Below, piece by piece: positions 8,242 to 16,913 of a stretch of DNA of 64,000 nt; position 1 is the stretch's first letter; each line of letters begins with the position of its first letter. The translations under genes and the position numbers were made by a program. The stretch lies in contig NZ_QKQV01000006.1 of the NCBI RefSeq assembly GCF_003233725.1, positions 1-64,000 on the forward strand, read 5' to 3'. The DNA comes from Mesonia sp. K7. Lineage in GTDB: Bacteria > Bacteroidota > Bacteroidia > Flavobacteriales > Flavobacteriaceae. The notes under the pieces were generated by a model. The model did no database searches. It saw only the letters and a program-made list of their open reading frames with translations, and was not told where the DNA came from.

Positions 8242-8652
8242 TTACTCATTTTTTGAGAAAAACGAAGTCATGTTTTCCGGACTATCGTCATCCAATTGGC
8301 TTATGATATACATTTTATGGATTTTTTCTTCTTTTATTTCTGCCATCACCATAAAATGTGCCAACGGAATTTCCGTACCTGGATTTTCGATAATGTCTGC
8401 AAAATAAGTAAATCGGGCACTCACCTGATTGTTTTCTGCTATGAGGTGGGTAAACTCACACACCAAGTTGTTGTATGATTTCCCCATTTCTTTTACCTTG
8501 CTTTTAAATTTATCGAAATCAAGGTGAAGAAAACCAATCGTACTATTCCAGAAGAACTCTACTTCCGGATGTAGGTATTTTTCTAAATCGCTAGAGTTCT
8601 TGTAAAATGAAGAATTAAAAAAATCTTTTATAATCTGTTTGTTGTTCATCAC
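8242..8652 (-). CDS. NTF2-like (SnoaL-type) small protein
   Basis: The 136-residue soluble protein has the pattern of the NTF2/SnoaL-like alpha+beta barrel: an N-terminal helix with IIKDFF, a VEFFWNSTIGFLH strand region, and later FTHLIAENNQVSARFTY and HFMVMAEIKEEKIHKMY strands. Members bind or transform small ligands, or only scaffold, so no substrate is offered. Its ATG overlaps the stop codon of the upstream LpxD-like gene by 4 bases, showing translational coupling at the end of the lipid A operon. Confidence 0.65.
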   Translation of the reverse strand: MMNNKQIIKDFFNSSFYKNSSDLEKYLHPEVEFFWNSTIGFLHLDFDKFKSKVKEMGKSYNNLVCEFTHLIAENNQVSARFTYFADIIENPGTEIPLAHFMVMAEIKEEKIHKMYIISQLDDDSPENMTSFFSKNE

Positions 8653-9587
8653 TTCGATGATTTTTGTTGTTGAATTAAATATGGAATTTGTCGAATGGAT
8701 GCAGCTTCTTTAAACCATTTTTTAGCTTCAATGGCAGGCGAACCAAAATACTGTTGGTTTCCTTCTAAGGTTTTACTTACGCCCGATTGTGCAAAAATTT
8801 CGGCTTTCGTTTTGATGGTCACATCACTTCTAATCCCTACTTGCCCCCAAATGGTGACTTCGTCTTCGATGATCACACATCCTGCAATTCCTACTTGCGA
8901 GGCAATCAAACATTTTTTGCCAATCACGCAATCGTGACCGATATGCACTTGGTTATCGATTTTAGTGCCTTCGCCAATGGTTGTATCTCCGCTAACCCCT
9001 TTATCGATCGTACAAAGCGAACCAATATGCACATTGTTTTCTAGAATTACCCGTCCACCCGAAACTAATTGATCGAAACCTGTTTCCCGCTTTTTGTAAT
9101 AGAAAGCATCGGCTCCTAAAACGGTTCCCGCGTGAATGACAACATTATCGCCAATTTCGGTATGGTCATAAATGGAAACGTTGGAGTGAATGATACAATT
9201 TTTACCAATTTTCACATGATTTCCCACAAAAGTGTTGGGCTGAATCACCGTACGCTCGCCTATTTGAGCGGTTTCGGAAATACGGTTTGACGAAGATTGA
9301 AAAGGTTTAAATTTGCGCGTCAGCTTATTGAAATCCCTAAACGGATCGTCTGAAATTAGTAAAGCTTTCCCTTCGGGACAATCTACTTTTTTGTTGATTA
9401 AAACAACAGAAGCCTTAGAGTTTAAGGCTTTGTCGTAATATTTTGGATGATCTACAAAGACGATATCGCCTTCACGAACCACATGAATTTCGTTCATCCC
9501 CAAAATTTTATAATCAGGGTTTCCAACAAATTCAGCCGCTATTATGGAAGCAATTTGCTGAAGTGTCTGTGGTTGTGGAAAATCCAT
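8649..9587 (-). CDS. Second LpxD-like acyltransferase
   Basis: The 312-residue protein has an LpxD-type N-terminal domain (about residues 1-95) and then a left-handed parallel beta-helix made of isoleucine-rich hexapeptide repeats. It retains the HIGHDCVIG segment with the conserved catalytic His. LpxD transfers a 3-hydroxyacyl chain from ACP to the glucosamine nitrogen of UDP-3-O-acyl-GlcN in lipid A synthesis. A full-length LpxD is encoded at 12356-13378 in the same operon, so this shorter copy may use another acyl chain or another sugar. It starts directly after the efp stop codon. Confidence 0.8.
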   Translation of the reverse strand: MDFPQPQTLQQIASIIAAEFVGNPDYKILGMNEIHVVREGDIVFVDHPKYYDKALNSKASVVLINKKVDCPEGKALLISDDPFRDFNKLTRKFKPFQSSSNRISETAQIGERTVIQPNTFVGNHVKIGKNCIIHSNVSIYDHTEIGDNVVIHAGTVLGADAFYYKKRETGFDQLVSGGRVILENNVHIGSLCTIDKGVSGDTTIGEGTKIDNQVHIGHDCVIGKKCLIASQVGIAGCVIIEDEVTIWGQVGIRSDVTIKTKAEIFAQSGVSKTLEGNQQYFGSPAIEAKKWFKEAASIRQIPYLIQQQKSSK

Positions 9588-10154
9588 TTATTCTTTGATT
9601 CTTTCTTTGTAAGTTCCCTTTTCGGTTTCAATACGAATTTTATCGCCTTCGTTGATAAATAAAGGCACGTTTACTTCCGCCCCTGTTTCTACCGTTGCTG
9701 GTTTGGTGGCATTGGTGGCGGTATTTCCTTTTACACCCGGTTCTGTATGCGTCACTTCTAACACTACACTTGCTGGCATTTCTACTGAAAGTGGCATACT
9801 ATCTTCTGTATTTATTAAAACAGTTACCACCTCACCTTCTTTCATCAAACCTGGCATATCTAAAGCAGACTCCGTAAGACGAATTTGTGTGTAGTCTTCT
9901 GTATTCATAAAATGGTAAAACTCACCATCGTTGTACAAAAACTGAAATTTGTGTGTTTCTACGCGCACATCTTCGATTTTGTGACCGGCAGAAAAAGTGT
10001 TTTCGATGACTTTTCCTGTGGTAACACTCTTGAGTTTGGTACGTACAAAAGCTGGTCCTTTTCCAGGTTTTACGTGTAAAAATTCGATGATTTTATAAAT
10101 ATCGTGGTTGTATCTAATACATAAACCGTTTCTGATGTCACTTGTACTTGCCAT
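9588..10154 (-). CDS. efp: Elongation factor P
   Basis: The 188-residue protein rescues ribosomes stalled at consecutive prolines. The three-barrel layout is complete; the tip of domain I reads HVKPGKGPAF with the functionally important Lys at residue 32, and the C-terminal domain ends in GDKIRIETEKGTYKER. No gene for an EF-P modifying enzyme (EpmA/EpmB or EarP) is visible in the window. It is embedded in the lipid A operon, 17 bases after lpxA and immediately before the second lpxD-like gene. Confidence 0.95.
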   Translation of the reverse strand: MASTSDIRNGLCIRYNHDIYKIIEFLHVKPGKGPAFVRTKLKSVTTGKVIENTFSAGHKIEDVRVETHKFQFLYNDGEFYHFMNTEDYTQIRLTESALDMPGLMKEGEVVTVLINTEDSMPLSVEMPASVVLEVTHTEPGVKGNTATNATKPATVETGAEVNVPLFINEGDKIRIETEKGTYKERIKE

Positions 10155-10171
10155 ATTTTATTTTGTATAAT

Positions 10172-10954
10172 TTAATTTGAAAAATAGCCTTTCATAATTC
10201 CTCGTTGGGAGTTTTTGATAAACTCTAAAATATCATCTCTCTCTGGTGTAGCCTCCATTTCGGCTTCAATAATGGCTACCGCTTGAGAATTGTTATAATT
10301 TTTTTGGTAAAGTATTCGATATATATCTTGAATCTCTCTTATCTTTTCGGTGCTAAAACCTCTTCGGCGTAAGCCAATAGAATTGATACCCACATACGAA
10401 AGCGGCTCACGTGCTGCTTTTACAAACGGAGGAACATCTTTTCTTACCAAAGAACCTCCAGTGATAAAAGCGTGACTACCAATACTACAAAATTGTTGCA
10501 CAGCTGCCATACCAGCCAAAACTACATAATCTCCAACGGTAATATGTCCGGCTAAGGTACTGTTGTTTGAAAAAATACAGTTATCTCCCACAAAACAATC
10601 GTGAGCGATATGGCAATAGGCCATAATCCAGCAATTGTTACCAATAACTGTTTTCATTTTATCGGTTGTGCCACGATTGATCGTAACACATTCTCTGATA
10701 GTGGTGTTATCGCCGATAATAGTTACCGTATCTTCGTCGTTAAATTTTTTATCTTGTGGAACTGCAGAAATCACCGCTCCTGGAAAAATATTTACGTTCT
10801 TCCCGATTCTTGCGCCTTCCATAATGGTAACGTTAGAACCTATCCAAGTTCCTTCGCCAATCACTACATTGTTGTGAATAGTCGTAAAAGGCTCTATCAC
10901 CACATTTTTGGCAATCTTTGCTCCTGGATGAACGTATGCTAAAGGTTGATTCAT
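10172..10954 (-). CDS. lpxA: UDP-N-acetylglucosamine O-acyltransferase
   Basis: The 260-residue cytosolic enzyme carries out the first step of lipid A synthesis, moving a 3-hydroxyacyl group from ACP to UDP-GlcNAc. Hexapeptide repeats run from the N terminus, starting with AYVHPGAKI; the conserved HIAHDC segment holds the catalytic His; and the helical C-terminal domain (about 190-260) includes GINSIGLRRRGFS. Length matches the family. It lies 4 bases after lpxC-fabZ in the same operon. Confidence 0.95.
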   Translation of the reverse strand: MNQPLAYVHPGAKIAKNVVIEPFTTIHNNVVIGEGTWIGSNVTIMEGARIGKNVNIFPGAVISAVPQDKKFNDEDTVTIIGDNTTIRECVTINRGTTDKMKTVIGNNCWIMAYCHIAHDCFVGDNCIFSNNSTLAGHITVGDYVVLAGMAAVQQFCSIGSHAFITGGSLVRKDVPPFVKAAREPLSYVGINSIGLRRRGFSTEKIREIQDIYRILYQKNYNNSQAVAIIEAEMEATPERDDILEFIKNSQRGIMKGYFSN

Positions 10955-10958
10955 AACT

Positions 10959-12344
10959 TTATTTTGATTTTACAATTTGTGCCATCAGTTCAGCTTCAGC
11001 ACACAATTTTCCATTCGCGTAAGCGTAACCTTGCATATGACAAATTCCTCTTCTGATAGGTGATAACAATTCACACTTAAACACCAACACATCTCCCGGA
11101 ACTACTTTTTGCTTGAATTTTACTCCATCTATTTTCATAAAATAAGTAAGGTAATTTTCCGGGTCCGGAACGGTACTTAAAATAAAAATCCCGCCTGTTT
11201 GTGCCATGGCTTCTACAATAAGAACGCCGGGCATTACTGGAGCGCCTGGGAAGTGACCTCTAAAAAAATCTTCGTTCATCGTGACCGATTTTGAACCAAT
11301 AACGTGATTGTCGGTAAGTTCAAAAATTTTGTCAATCAGTAAAAATGGCTGTCGGTGTGGCAACATCTTCATGATTTTATTGACATCCATAAGCGGTTCT
11401 TGGTGAAGGTCTACTTGCGGAATGGTATTTCTACGCTCATTTTTGATATGATTGGCCATTTTTTTGGCAAACTCGGTATTGACTTTATGACCAGGTTTGG
11501 TCGCAAAGACTTTTCCTTTGATTTTTGTTCCGATTAAAGCTAAATCACCAATAACATCGAGTAATTTATGTCTTGCAGCTTCGTTTGGATAATGAAGTGT
11601 CAAATTGTCTAAAATACCATTTGATTTGATAGAAAGTGAGTCTTTATTGAAAACCTTCTTTAGTTTTTCGGTAGTTTCTGGAGATAGCTCTTTATCTACA
11701 TAAACGATGGCATTATTCAAATCTCCTCCTTTGATTAACCCGTGGTCCAACAAAGTTTCTATTTCGTGAAGGAAACTAAACGTTCTAGAATCTGCAATTT
11801 CTGATTTAAACTCTGAAATCTTATTAATGGAGGCATTTTGAGTTCCTAAAATTTTAGTCCCAAAATCTACCATGGTTGTAATCTCATACTCTTGAGAAGG
11901 TACAATCATAATCTCACTTCCAGTAGCTTTATCTTTATAGCTGATTACTTCTTTTACTTCGTAAACATCTCTTTCTGCATCTTGCTCTTCAATTCCAGCT
12001 TTTTCAAGTGCTTCAACAAAATATTTTGCTGACCCATCCATAATTGGAGGTTCACTCGCGTCTATTTCTATCAAAATATTGTCTAAATCTAAACCTACAC
12101 AAGCCGATAACACGTGTTCTGTGGTATTGATTTCTACACCTTTATTTTCGATAGTTGTGCCGCGCTGTGTATGGGTAACAAAATTTGCTTGCGCAGGAAC
12201 TTCGGGTTGGTTTTCTAAATCGGTTCTTTTAAAAACAAAACCGTGATTTACAGCCGCAGGTTTAAAAGTTAAAGTTACTTCTTTTCCTGTGTGAAGACCA
12301 ACACCTTTTAGTGAAACTTCTTTTTGAATAGTTTGTTGTTTCAT
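10959..12344 (-). CDS. lpxC-fabZ: Bifunctional UDP-3-O-acyl-GlcNAc deacetylase / 3-hydroxyacyl-ACP dehydratase
   Basis: One 461-residue chain joins two enzymes. Residues 1 to about 305 are LpxC, the zinc deacetylase that commits UDP-3-O-acyl-GlcNAc to lipid A, with the TTEHVLSA zinc motif and a HKLLDVIGDLAL segment. Residues from about 320 to 461 are FabZ, the dehydratase of fatty acid synthesis, with the active-site HFPGAPVMPGVLIVEA. The natural fusion is typical of Bacteroidota. It couples two pathways competing for 3-hydroxyacyl-ACP. The gene lies between lpxD and lpxA in one operon. Confidence 0.96.
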   Translation of the reverse strand: MKQQTIQKEVSLKGVGLHTGKEVTLTFKPAAVNHGFVFKRTDLENQPEVPAQANFVTHTQRGTTIENKGVEINTTEHVLSACVGLDLDNILIEIDASEPPIMDGSAKYFVEALEKAGIEEQDAERDVYEVKEVISYKDKATGSEIMIVPSQEYEITTMVDFGTKILGTQNASINKISEFKSEIADSRTFSFLHEIETLLDHGLIKGGDLNNAIVYVDKELSPETTEKLKKVFNKDSLSIKSNGILDNLTLHYPNEAARHKLLDVIGDLALIGTKIKGKVFATKPGHKVNTEFAKKMANHIKNERRNTIPQVDLHQEPLMDVNKIMKMLPHRQPFLLIDKIFELTDNHVIGSKSVTMNEDFFRGHFPGAPVMPGVLIVEAMAQTGGIFILSTVPDPENYLTYFMKIDGVKFKQKVVPGDVLVFKCELLSPIRRGICHMQGYAYANGKLCAEAELMAQIVKSK

Positions 12345-12355
12345 TATATCAATTT

Positions 12356-13378
12356 CTAGCTATTCAGCTTTTTTTCTAATTTATTTAATCGTTCTATATT
12401 TTGAGGTAAATTTTTAAAGTGTACATAAGATTTATTGAAATCTCCATAATTTAGAGCGGGTGAACCCTGTAGGATTTCTCCATCTTTTACATGTCTACCT
12501 ATGCCTGTCTGCGCTTGTATCCTTACATTATTTCCAATAGTAATATGTCCTACAATTCCAACTTGACCACCAATCAAACAATGTTTACCGATTTTGGTCG
12601 ATCCTGCAATGCCTGTTTGAGCTGCGATAGCGGTATGTTCGCCAATTTCTACATTATGGGCAATTTGTATTTGATTGTCAAGCTTTACTCCTTTTCTAAT
12701 GATCGTTGAACCTAAAGTTGCTCTATCGATTGTGGTTCCCGCGCCAACATCTACAAAATCTTCGATGATCACGTTGCCAATCTGCGGAACACGTTGGTAT
12801 TCTCCTTTTTCGTCAGGCGAAAACCCAAAACCATCTGCACCAATCACAGCACTACTGTGAATAACACAGTAATCACCTATAATGGTTTCTGAGTAAATTT
12901 TTGCACCAGCAAAAATCACTACATCATTACCAATACTTACATTATCACCTATGTAAACATTGGGATATATTTTTACGTTGTCACCAATTTTTACATTTTT
13001 ACCAATATAAGCGAAAGCTCCGATAAAAATTTCGTTGCCATAGCTAGTGTTTTCACCAATAAAATGTGGATCTTCTTTGCCTGCCTTATTTAGTTTTACC
13101 TGATTGTAATACTCTAAAAGCCTGTGAAAAGACTTGTAAGCATCATCTACCTTGATGAGTGTGGTGTCTACTTCTTTTTCTAATATAAAATCTCTATTGA
13201 TGATACAAACGCTTGCGGCAGTTGTATAAATATGGTGCTGATACTTTGGATTTGCCAAAAAAGTAAGCGACTCGTCTGAACCTTCTTCTATTTTAGAAAG
13301 TTTAGATACTTCAGCTTCTGGGTTACCTTCTATTTCCCCTTCTAAAATATCGGCGATTTGTTGAGCTGTAAATTTCAT
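12356..13378 (-). CDS. lpxD: UDP-3-O-(3-hydroxyacyl)glucosamine N-acyltransferase
   Basis: The 340-residue enzyme performs the third step of lipid A synthesis, N-acylating UDP-3-O-acyl-glucosamine. It has the LpxD N-terminal domain (about 1-100), a long hexapeptide beta-helix, the IAHNVEIGEH segment with the catalytic His, the GTTIDRATLG loop and a C-terminal helix. Length matches canonical LpxD. It precedes lpxC-fabZ by 11 bases and follows the HD hydrolase gene by 27 bases on the same strand. Confidence 0.95.
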   Translation of the reverse strand: MKFTAQQIADILEGEIEGNPEAEVSKLSKIEEGSDESLTFLANPKYQHHIYTTAASVCIINRDFILEKEVDTTLIKVDDAYKSFHRLLEYYNQVKLNKAGKEDPHFIGENTSYGNEIFIGAFAYIGKNVKIGDNVKIYPNVYIGDNVSIGNDVVIFAGAKIYSETIIGDYCVIHSSAVIGADGFGFSPDEKGEYQRVPQIGNVIIEDFVDVGAGTTIDRATLGSTIIRKGVKLDNQIQIAHNVEIGEHTAIAAQTGIAGSTKIGKHCLIGGQVGIVGHITIGNNVRIQAQTGIGRHVKDGEILQGSPALNYGDFNKSYVHFKNLPQNIERLNKLEKKLNS

Positions 13379-13405
13379 TCTGACAAAAATAGAAAAAAAT
13401 GTTTA

Positions 13406-14635
13406 TTACGGTTTAGGGTAACAGATATAATATTTAACAACAGGTTTGGTGAGTGCGTTTAAATTGAGTTGATCTGAAGCTTTTACGACATCGCTCACTT
13501 TTCCGTTTTTATGTAAAACCTTTACACTTTCTTGATTTTCGCTGTAAGCTAAATTATCTACACTTCCCGTAAACACAAAATACGCGGCTTCTTCTTCGCT
13601 TATTTTATATTTCTCGATAAGTTTTTTCTTCTCTGCGTTTACTTTCGAGATTTCAATTGACTTTTTCTTGAGCTTTACTTTGAGCAAGTCTCTATTAATA
13701 ATAGTGCCACATAAATTAGACAGCACAAAATCATCACTATGCTGCCATTCTTTCATAGCTGAAATGATATCATAATCATCTAATTTACTGAAAATTTCTA
13801 AGGTTTCCTCTGTAAAATCATCTATGGTAATTTCATTTTTCAGAAAATACCCAAAAGCCGAACTCGCGGGTAAATCGACACCTTGACTTACCAAATATTT
13901 TACTCTTTTCAGTACTCTTATCAGTAATTGTTCTGCTCCTAAACTGGTTTTATGCAAATAAACCTGCCAATACATTAGACGTCTTGCTACCAAAAATTTT
14001 TCTACAGAATAAATTCCTTTATCTTCAATCACTAACTGATCATTGTGCACATTCAGCATGGTAATGAGACGTTCTGAATTGATATTTCCTTCGGCAACAC
14101 CTGTGTAAAAACTATCTCTTTTGAGGTAATCTAACCGGTCTATGTCAAGTTGACTTGAGATAAGGTCTTTAAAAAACTTTCGGTGGTATTCTCCTTTAAA
14201 AATTTGAATCGCAAGCGTTAAACTTTGGTTAAATTCTGTATTTAATTTCTCCATAAACTGAAGTGAAATCCACTCATGGTTCACATCGTTTACGATACTG
14301 TTTTCCATGGCGTGAGAAAAAGGGCCATGACCAATATCGTGTAAGAGAATAGCCTTGAGCAAGGCATCTGCTTCTGTTTCAGAAATATCAACACCTTTAA
14401 AGCGAAGCACTTGTATGGCTTTTTGCATCAGGTGCATACAACCTAAGGCATGGTGAAATCTGGTGTGATGTGCTCCAGGATAAACCAAATACGACATTCC
14501 CATTTGGGAAATTCGGCGCAATCTTTGAAAGTATTTATGTTCAATAATATCAAAAATGCCCGAGTTGGGTATTGAAATAAATCCGTAAATTGGATCGTTA
14601 AATATTTTGAGTTTATTACGGTGATTCAAAATCAA
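13406..14635 (-). CDS. HD-domain phosphohydrolase
   Basis: The 409-residue protein belongs to the HD superfamily related to dGTPases and SAMHD1 (COG1078). The motif set is visible: an early FQRLRRISQMG, the H...HHTRFHHALG segment, the metal-binding LHDIGHGPFSHAME, and DQLDIDRLDYLKRDS-like residues further on. These proteins hydrolyse nucleotide phosphates; the substrate here is unknown. The start is a TTG at 14635. The gene is divergent from porX across 26 bases and leads into the lipid A operon. This HD-porX arrangement is, to my knowledge, common in flavobacteria. Confidence 0.85.
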   Translation of the reverse strand: MILNHRNKLKIFNDPIYGFISIPNSGIFDIIEHKYFQRLRRISQMGMSYLVYPGAHHTRFHHALGCMHLMQKAIQVLRFKGVDISETEADALLKAILLHDIGHGPFSHAMENSIVNDVNHEWISLQFMEKLNTEFNQSLTLAIQIFKGEYHRKFFKDLISSQLDIDRLDYLKRDSFYTGVAEGNINSERLITMLNVHNDQLVIEDKGIYSVEKFLVARRLMYWQVYLHKTSLGAEQLLIRVLKRVKYLVSQGVDLPASSAFGYFLKNEITIDDFTEETLEIFSKLDDYDIISAMKEWQHSDDFVLSNLCGTIINRDLLKVKLKKKSIEISKVNAEKKKLIEKYKISEEEAAYFVFTGSVDNLAYSENQESVKVLHKNGKVSDVVKASDQLNLNALTKPVVKYYICYPKP

Positions 14636-14661
14636 ACAATTTTAATAACAAAAATACAAAT

Positions 14662-16209
14662 ATGAGCAATATAAGTGTACTTTGGGTAGATGACGAAATA
14701 GATTTATTAAAACCACACATTCTTTTTTTAGAGAACAAAGGTTATAAAGTCACCACTTGCCAAAGCGGTACCGAAGCTATAGAAGAAATACAAGATCAAA
14801 ATTTTGATATCGTCTTGTTAGATGAAAATATGCCAGGTTTAACTGGATTAGAAACCTTGACAGAAATAAAATCGAAACGAAATAGTCTTCCCGTGATTAT
14901 GATCACCAAAAGTGAGGAAGAATATATTATGGAAGAAGCCATTGGCTCCAAAATCGCTGATTATCTAATAAAACCTGTTAATCCCAACCAGATTTTACTA
15001 AGCTTAAAAAAGAATCTTGACCACTCGCGATTAGTTTCCGAAAAGACCACTTCTAATTACCAACAAGAGTTTAGAAAGATTGCGATGGATATGAATATGA
15101 TCAACTCTTTTGAGGAATGGCAAGAACTCTACAAAAAACTTATCTATTGGGAAATTCAATTAGAAAATATAGAAGATACTGGAATGTTCGAAATTTTGGA
15201 ATCCCAAAAGATTGAAGCCAATAATTTATTCTGCAAGTTTGTTGAAAAAAATTACACCAATTGGTTTGAGGGCGATGACAAACCAACCATGTCGCATACC
15301 TTATTTAAAGATAAGGTTGCACCTGAATTATCTAAAGAACAACCTACACTTTTGGTGGTAGTAGATAATTTACGTTATGACCAATGGATGGCGTTTGAAC
15401 CTATCATCAATAATCATTATAAAAAAACCAAAGAAAACTCGTATTATAGTATTCTACCAACAGCAACACAGTATGCAAGAAATGCTATTTTTTCAGGTTT
15501 GATGCCTTCCGAAATGGAAAAACGCCACCCCTACTTATGGCTTAACGATACCGATGAAGGCGGAAAAAACATGCATGAAGAAGCGTTTTTACGTGCGCAG
15601 ATGAAACGTCTTGGACTCGATTACCAAATGGAATACCATAAAATAACCAGCCTTCGAGACGGAAAAAGCCTTGCGAACAACTTTAAATCTCAAAAAGATA
15701 ATGACTTGGTTGTGGTGGTTTATAATTTTGTAGATATGCTTTCACACTCCAAAACCGAAATGGAAGTCATCAAAGAGTTAGCTTCTAACGATAAATCATA
15801 CCGTTCGCTTACAGAGAGTTGGTTTAAGAACTCACCATTGTTAGAAATGATACAAAAAGCACAGCAATTAGGCTTTAAATTGATCATCACTACCGATCAC
15901 GGAACCATCAATTCTAAAAACCCTTCAAAAGTTATTGGTGATAAAAACACCAGTTTGAATTTAAGGTATAAAACCGGGAAAAGTTTGACTTACGAAGAAA
16001 AAGATGTGATTGCAGTAAAAAACCCAAAAGACTTTTACTTACCGAGTATCAATATGAGCAGTTCTTACATTTTTGCCAAAGGTGATTTATTTTTTGCTTA
16101 CCCCAACAACTACAATCATTATGTAAGTTACTATAGAAATACCTACCAACACGGTGGTGTTTCACTAGAAGAAATGATTATTCCTTTTGCAGTTTTATCT
16201 CCCAGGTAA
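14662..16209 (+). CDS. porX: PorX-type response regulator with PglZ domain
   Basis: The 515-residue protein has a receiver domain (1 to about 120) with acidic pair Asp10/Asp11, phospho-acceptor Asp54 and Lys104. It is followed by a PglZ/alkaline-phosphatase-like domain with VVVDNLRYDQW, Thr267/Thr269 in the PTATQYARN segment, a TDHG motif and a late HGG motif that should bind zinc. PorX regulates the type IX secretion system and gliding in Bacteroidota, and the Porphyromonas protein has been shown to act as a phosphodiesterase. The partner kinase PorY is not in the window. Its stop codon overlaps the tsaE start by one base. Confidence 0.92.
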   Translation: MSNISVLWVDDEIDLLKPHILFLENKGYKVTTCQSGTEAIEEIQDQNFDIVLLDENMPGLTGLETLTEIKSKRNSLPVIMITKSEEEYIMEEAIGSKIADYLIKPVNPNQILLSLKKNLDHSRLVSEKTTSNYQQEFRKIAMDMNMINSFEEWQELYKKLIYWEIQLENIEDTGMFEILESQKIEANNLFCKFVEKNYTNWFEGDDKPTMSHTLFKDKVAPELSKEQPTLLVVVDNLRYDQWMAFEPIINNHYKKTKENSYYSILPTATQYARNAIFSGLMPSEMEKRHPYLWLNDTDEGGKNMHEEAFLRAQMKRLGLDYQMEYHKITSLRDGKSLANNFKSQKDNDLVVVVYNFVDMLSHSKTEMEVIKELASNDKSYRSLTESWFKNSPLLEMIQKAQQLGFKLIITTDHGTINSKNPSKVIGDKNTSLNLRYKTGKSLTYEEKDVIAVKNPKDFYLPSINMSSSYIFAKGDLFFAYPNNYNHYVSYYRNTYQHGGVSLEEMIIPFAVLSPR

Positions 16210-16640
16210 TGAATATAGAATTAGATTACAGCTTACGCGAAATTGAGGATGTCGCCAAAACGATTATCGAAAATGCTTCTTCAAAAACATTGTTGTTTTA
16301 CGGTGATTTAGGCGCCGGGAAAACCACTCTTATTAAAACCATCGTATGTTTATTAGGTTCAGATGATATAGTGACAAGCCCTACTTTTTCTTTGGTAAAT
16401 GAATATAAAAACAAAAAAGAAATCATGTATCACTTCGACTTTTACCGTATCGAAAATGAAGATGAAGCCTACGATATTGGTTTTGAAGAATATTTTACCT
16501 CTGGAAAATGGCTTTTTATCGAATGGCCTGAAAATATTTCGAATATCTTGTATGGAGAAGCGATTTCCATCAAAATAGAGAAAAACGAAAAAACAGAAGG
16601 AAAAGCAAGAAATGTTAAGATAAATTCAATAATTTTATAA
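16209..16640 (+). CDS. tsaE: tRNA threonylcarbamoyladenosine synthesis ATPase TsaE
   Basis: The 143-residue P-loop protein drives the TsaBDE complex that makes t6A at position 37 of ANN-decoding tRNAs. The Walker A motif reads GDLGAGKTT near residue 35; the switch segment TSPTFSLVNEY and the YHFDFYRI and FIEWPE motifs are all typical. Length is normal. Its ATG overlaps the porX stop codon (TAATG), indicating coupling. A second t6A gene, tsaC, lies at 58958-59518. Confidence 0.94.
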   Translation: MNIELDYSLREIEDVAKTIIENASSKTLLFYGDLGAGKTTLIKTIVCLLGSDDIVTSPTFSLVNEYKNKKEIMYHFDFYRIENEDEAYDIGFEEYFTSGKWLFIEWPENISNILYGEAISIKIEKNEKTEGKARNVKINSIIL

Positions 16641-16715
16641 AAAAAATGATTATTTTTCATTAAAAATTTGCAAAGGTACGGCAAAGAAAATTATTTTTTT
16701 TAAGTATTTTCGGCT

Positions 16716-16723
16716 TAGGTTTG
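16716..16723 (+). promoter_or_regulatory. Possible -7 element before the small lipoprotein
   Basis: TAGGTTTG fits the TAnnTTTG consensus. No clear TTTG lies at the right distance upstream, only a T-rich run. The leader to the ATG at 16764 would be about 35 bases. Confidence 0.4.
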
Positions 16724-16763
16724 TAGTGTAATTAAGTAAAATAAACAACTAAATATTTACACT

Positions 16764-16913
16764 ATGAAAACAAAAAACTTTATTTTCGCCCTTGCAACAT
16801 TAGCATTTTTAACTATTTCATGTACTCCTCAATCTATTGATGAAGATACGACAGACATCCAACAAACGACAGACATCGAAAAGAAAGATATCAAAATCCC
16901 TAGTAACGGGTAG
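16764..16913 (+). CDS. Tiny predicted lipoprotein (49 aa)
   Basis: This short frame was found by reading the gap after tsaE. It encodes 49 residues: a Lys-rich start, a hydrophobic signal core, and a lipobox ending LTISC with the lipidated Cys at residue 20. A short tail rich in Asp, Thr and Lys follows, with a repeated TTDI word. It therefore looks like an outer- or inner-membrane lipoprotein precursor. Its last 74 bases overlap the start of the next membrane protein gene in another frame. It may be a real small protein or the truncated front of a longer lipoprotein gene. Confidence 0.6.
   Translation: MKTKNFIFALATLAFLTISCTPQSIDEDTTDIQQTTDIEKKDIKIPSNG

Noticed and set aside
10601-10942. Plus-strand frame of 113 codons across lpxA
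   Set aside because: It is antisense to the hexapeptide repeats of lpxA, whose regular structure produces long open frames on the opposite strand.
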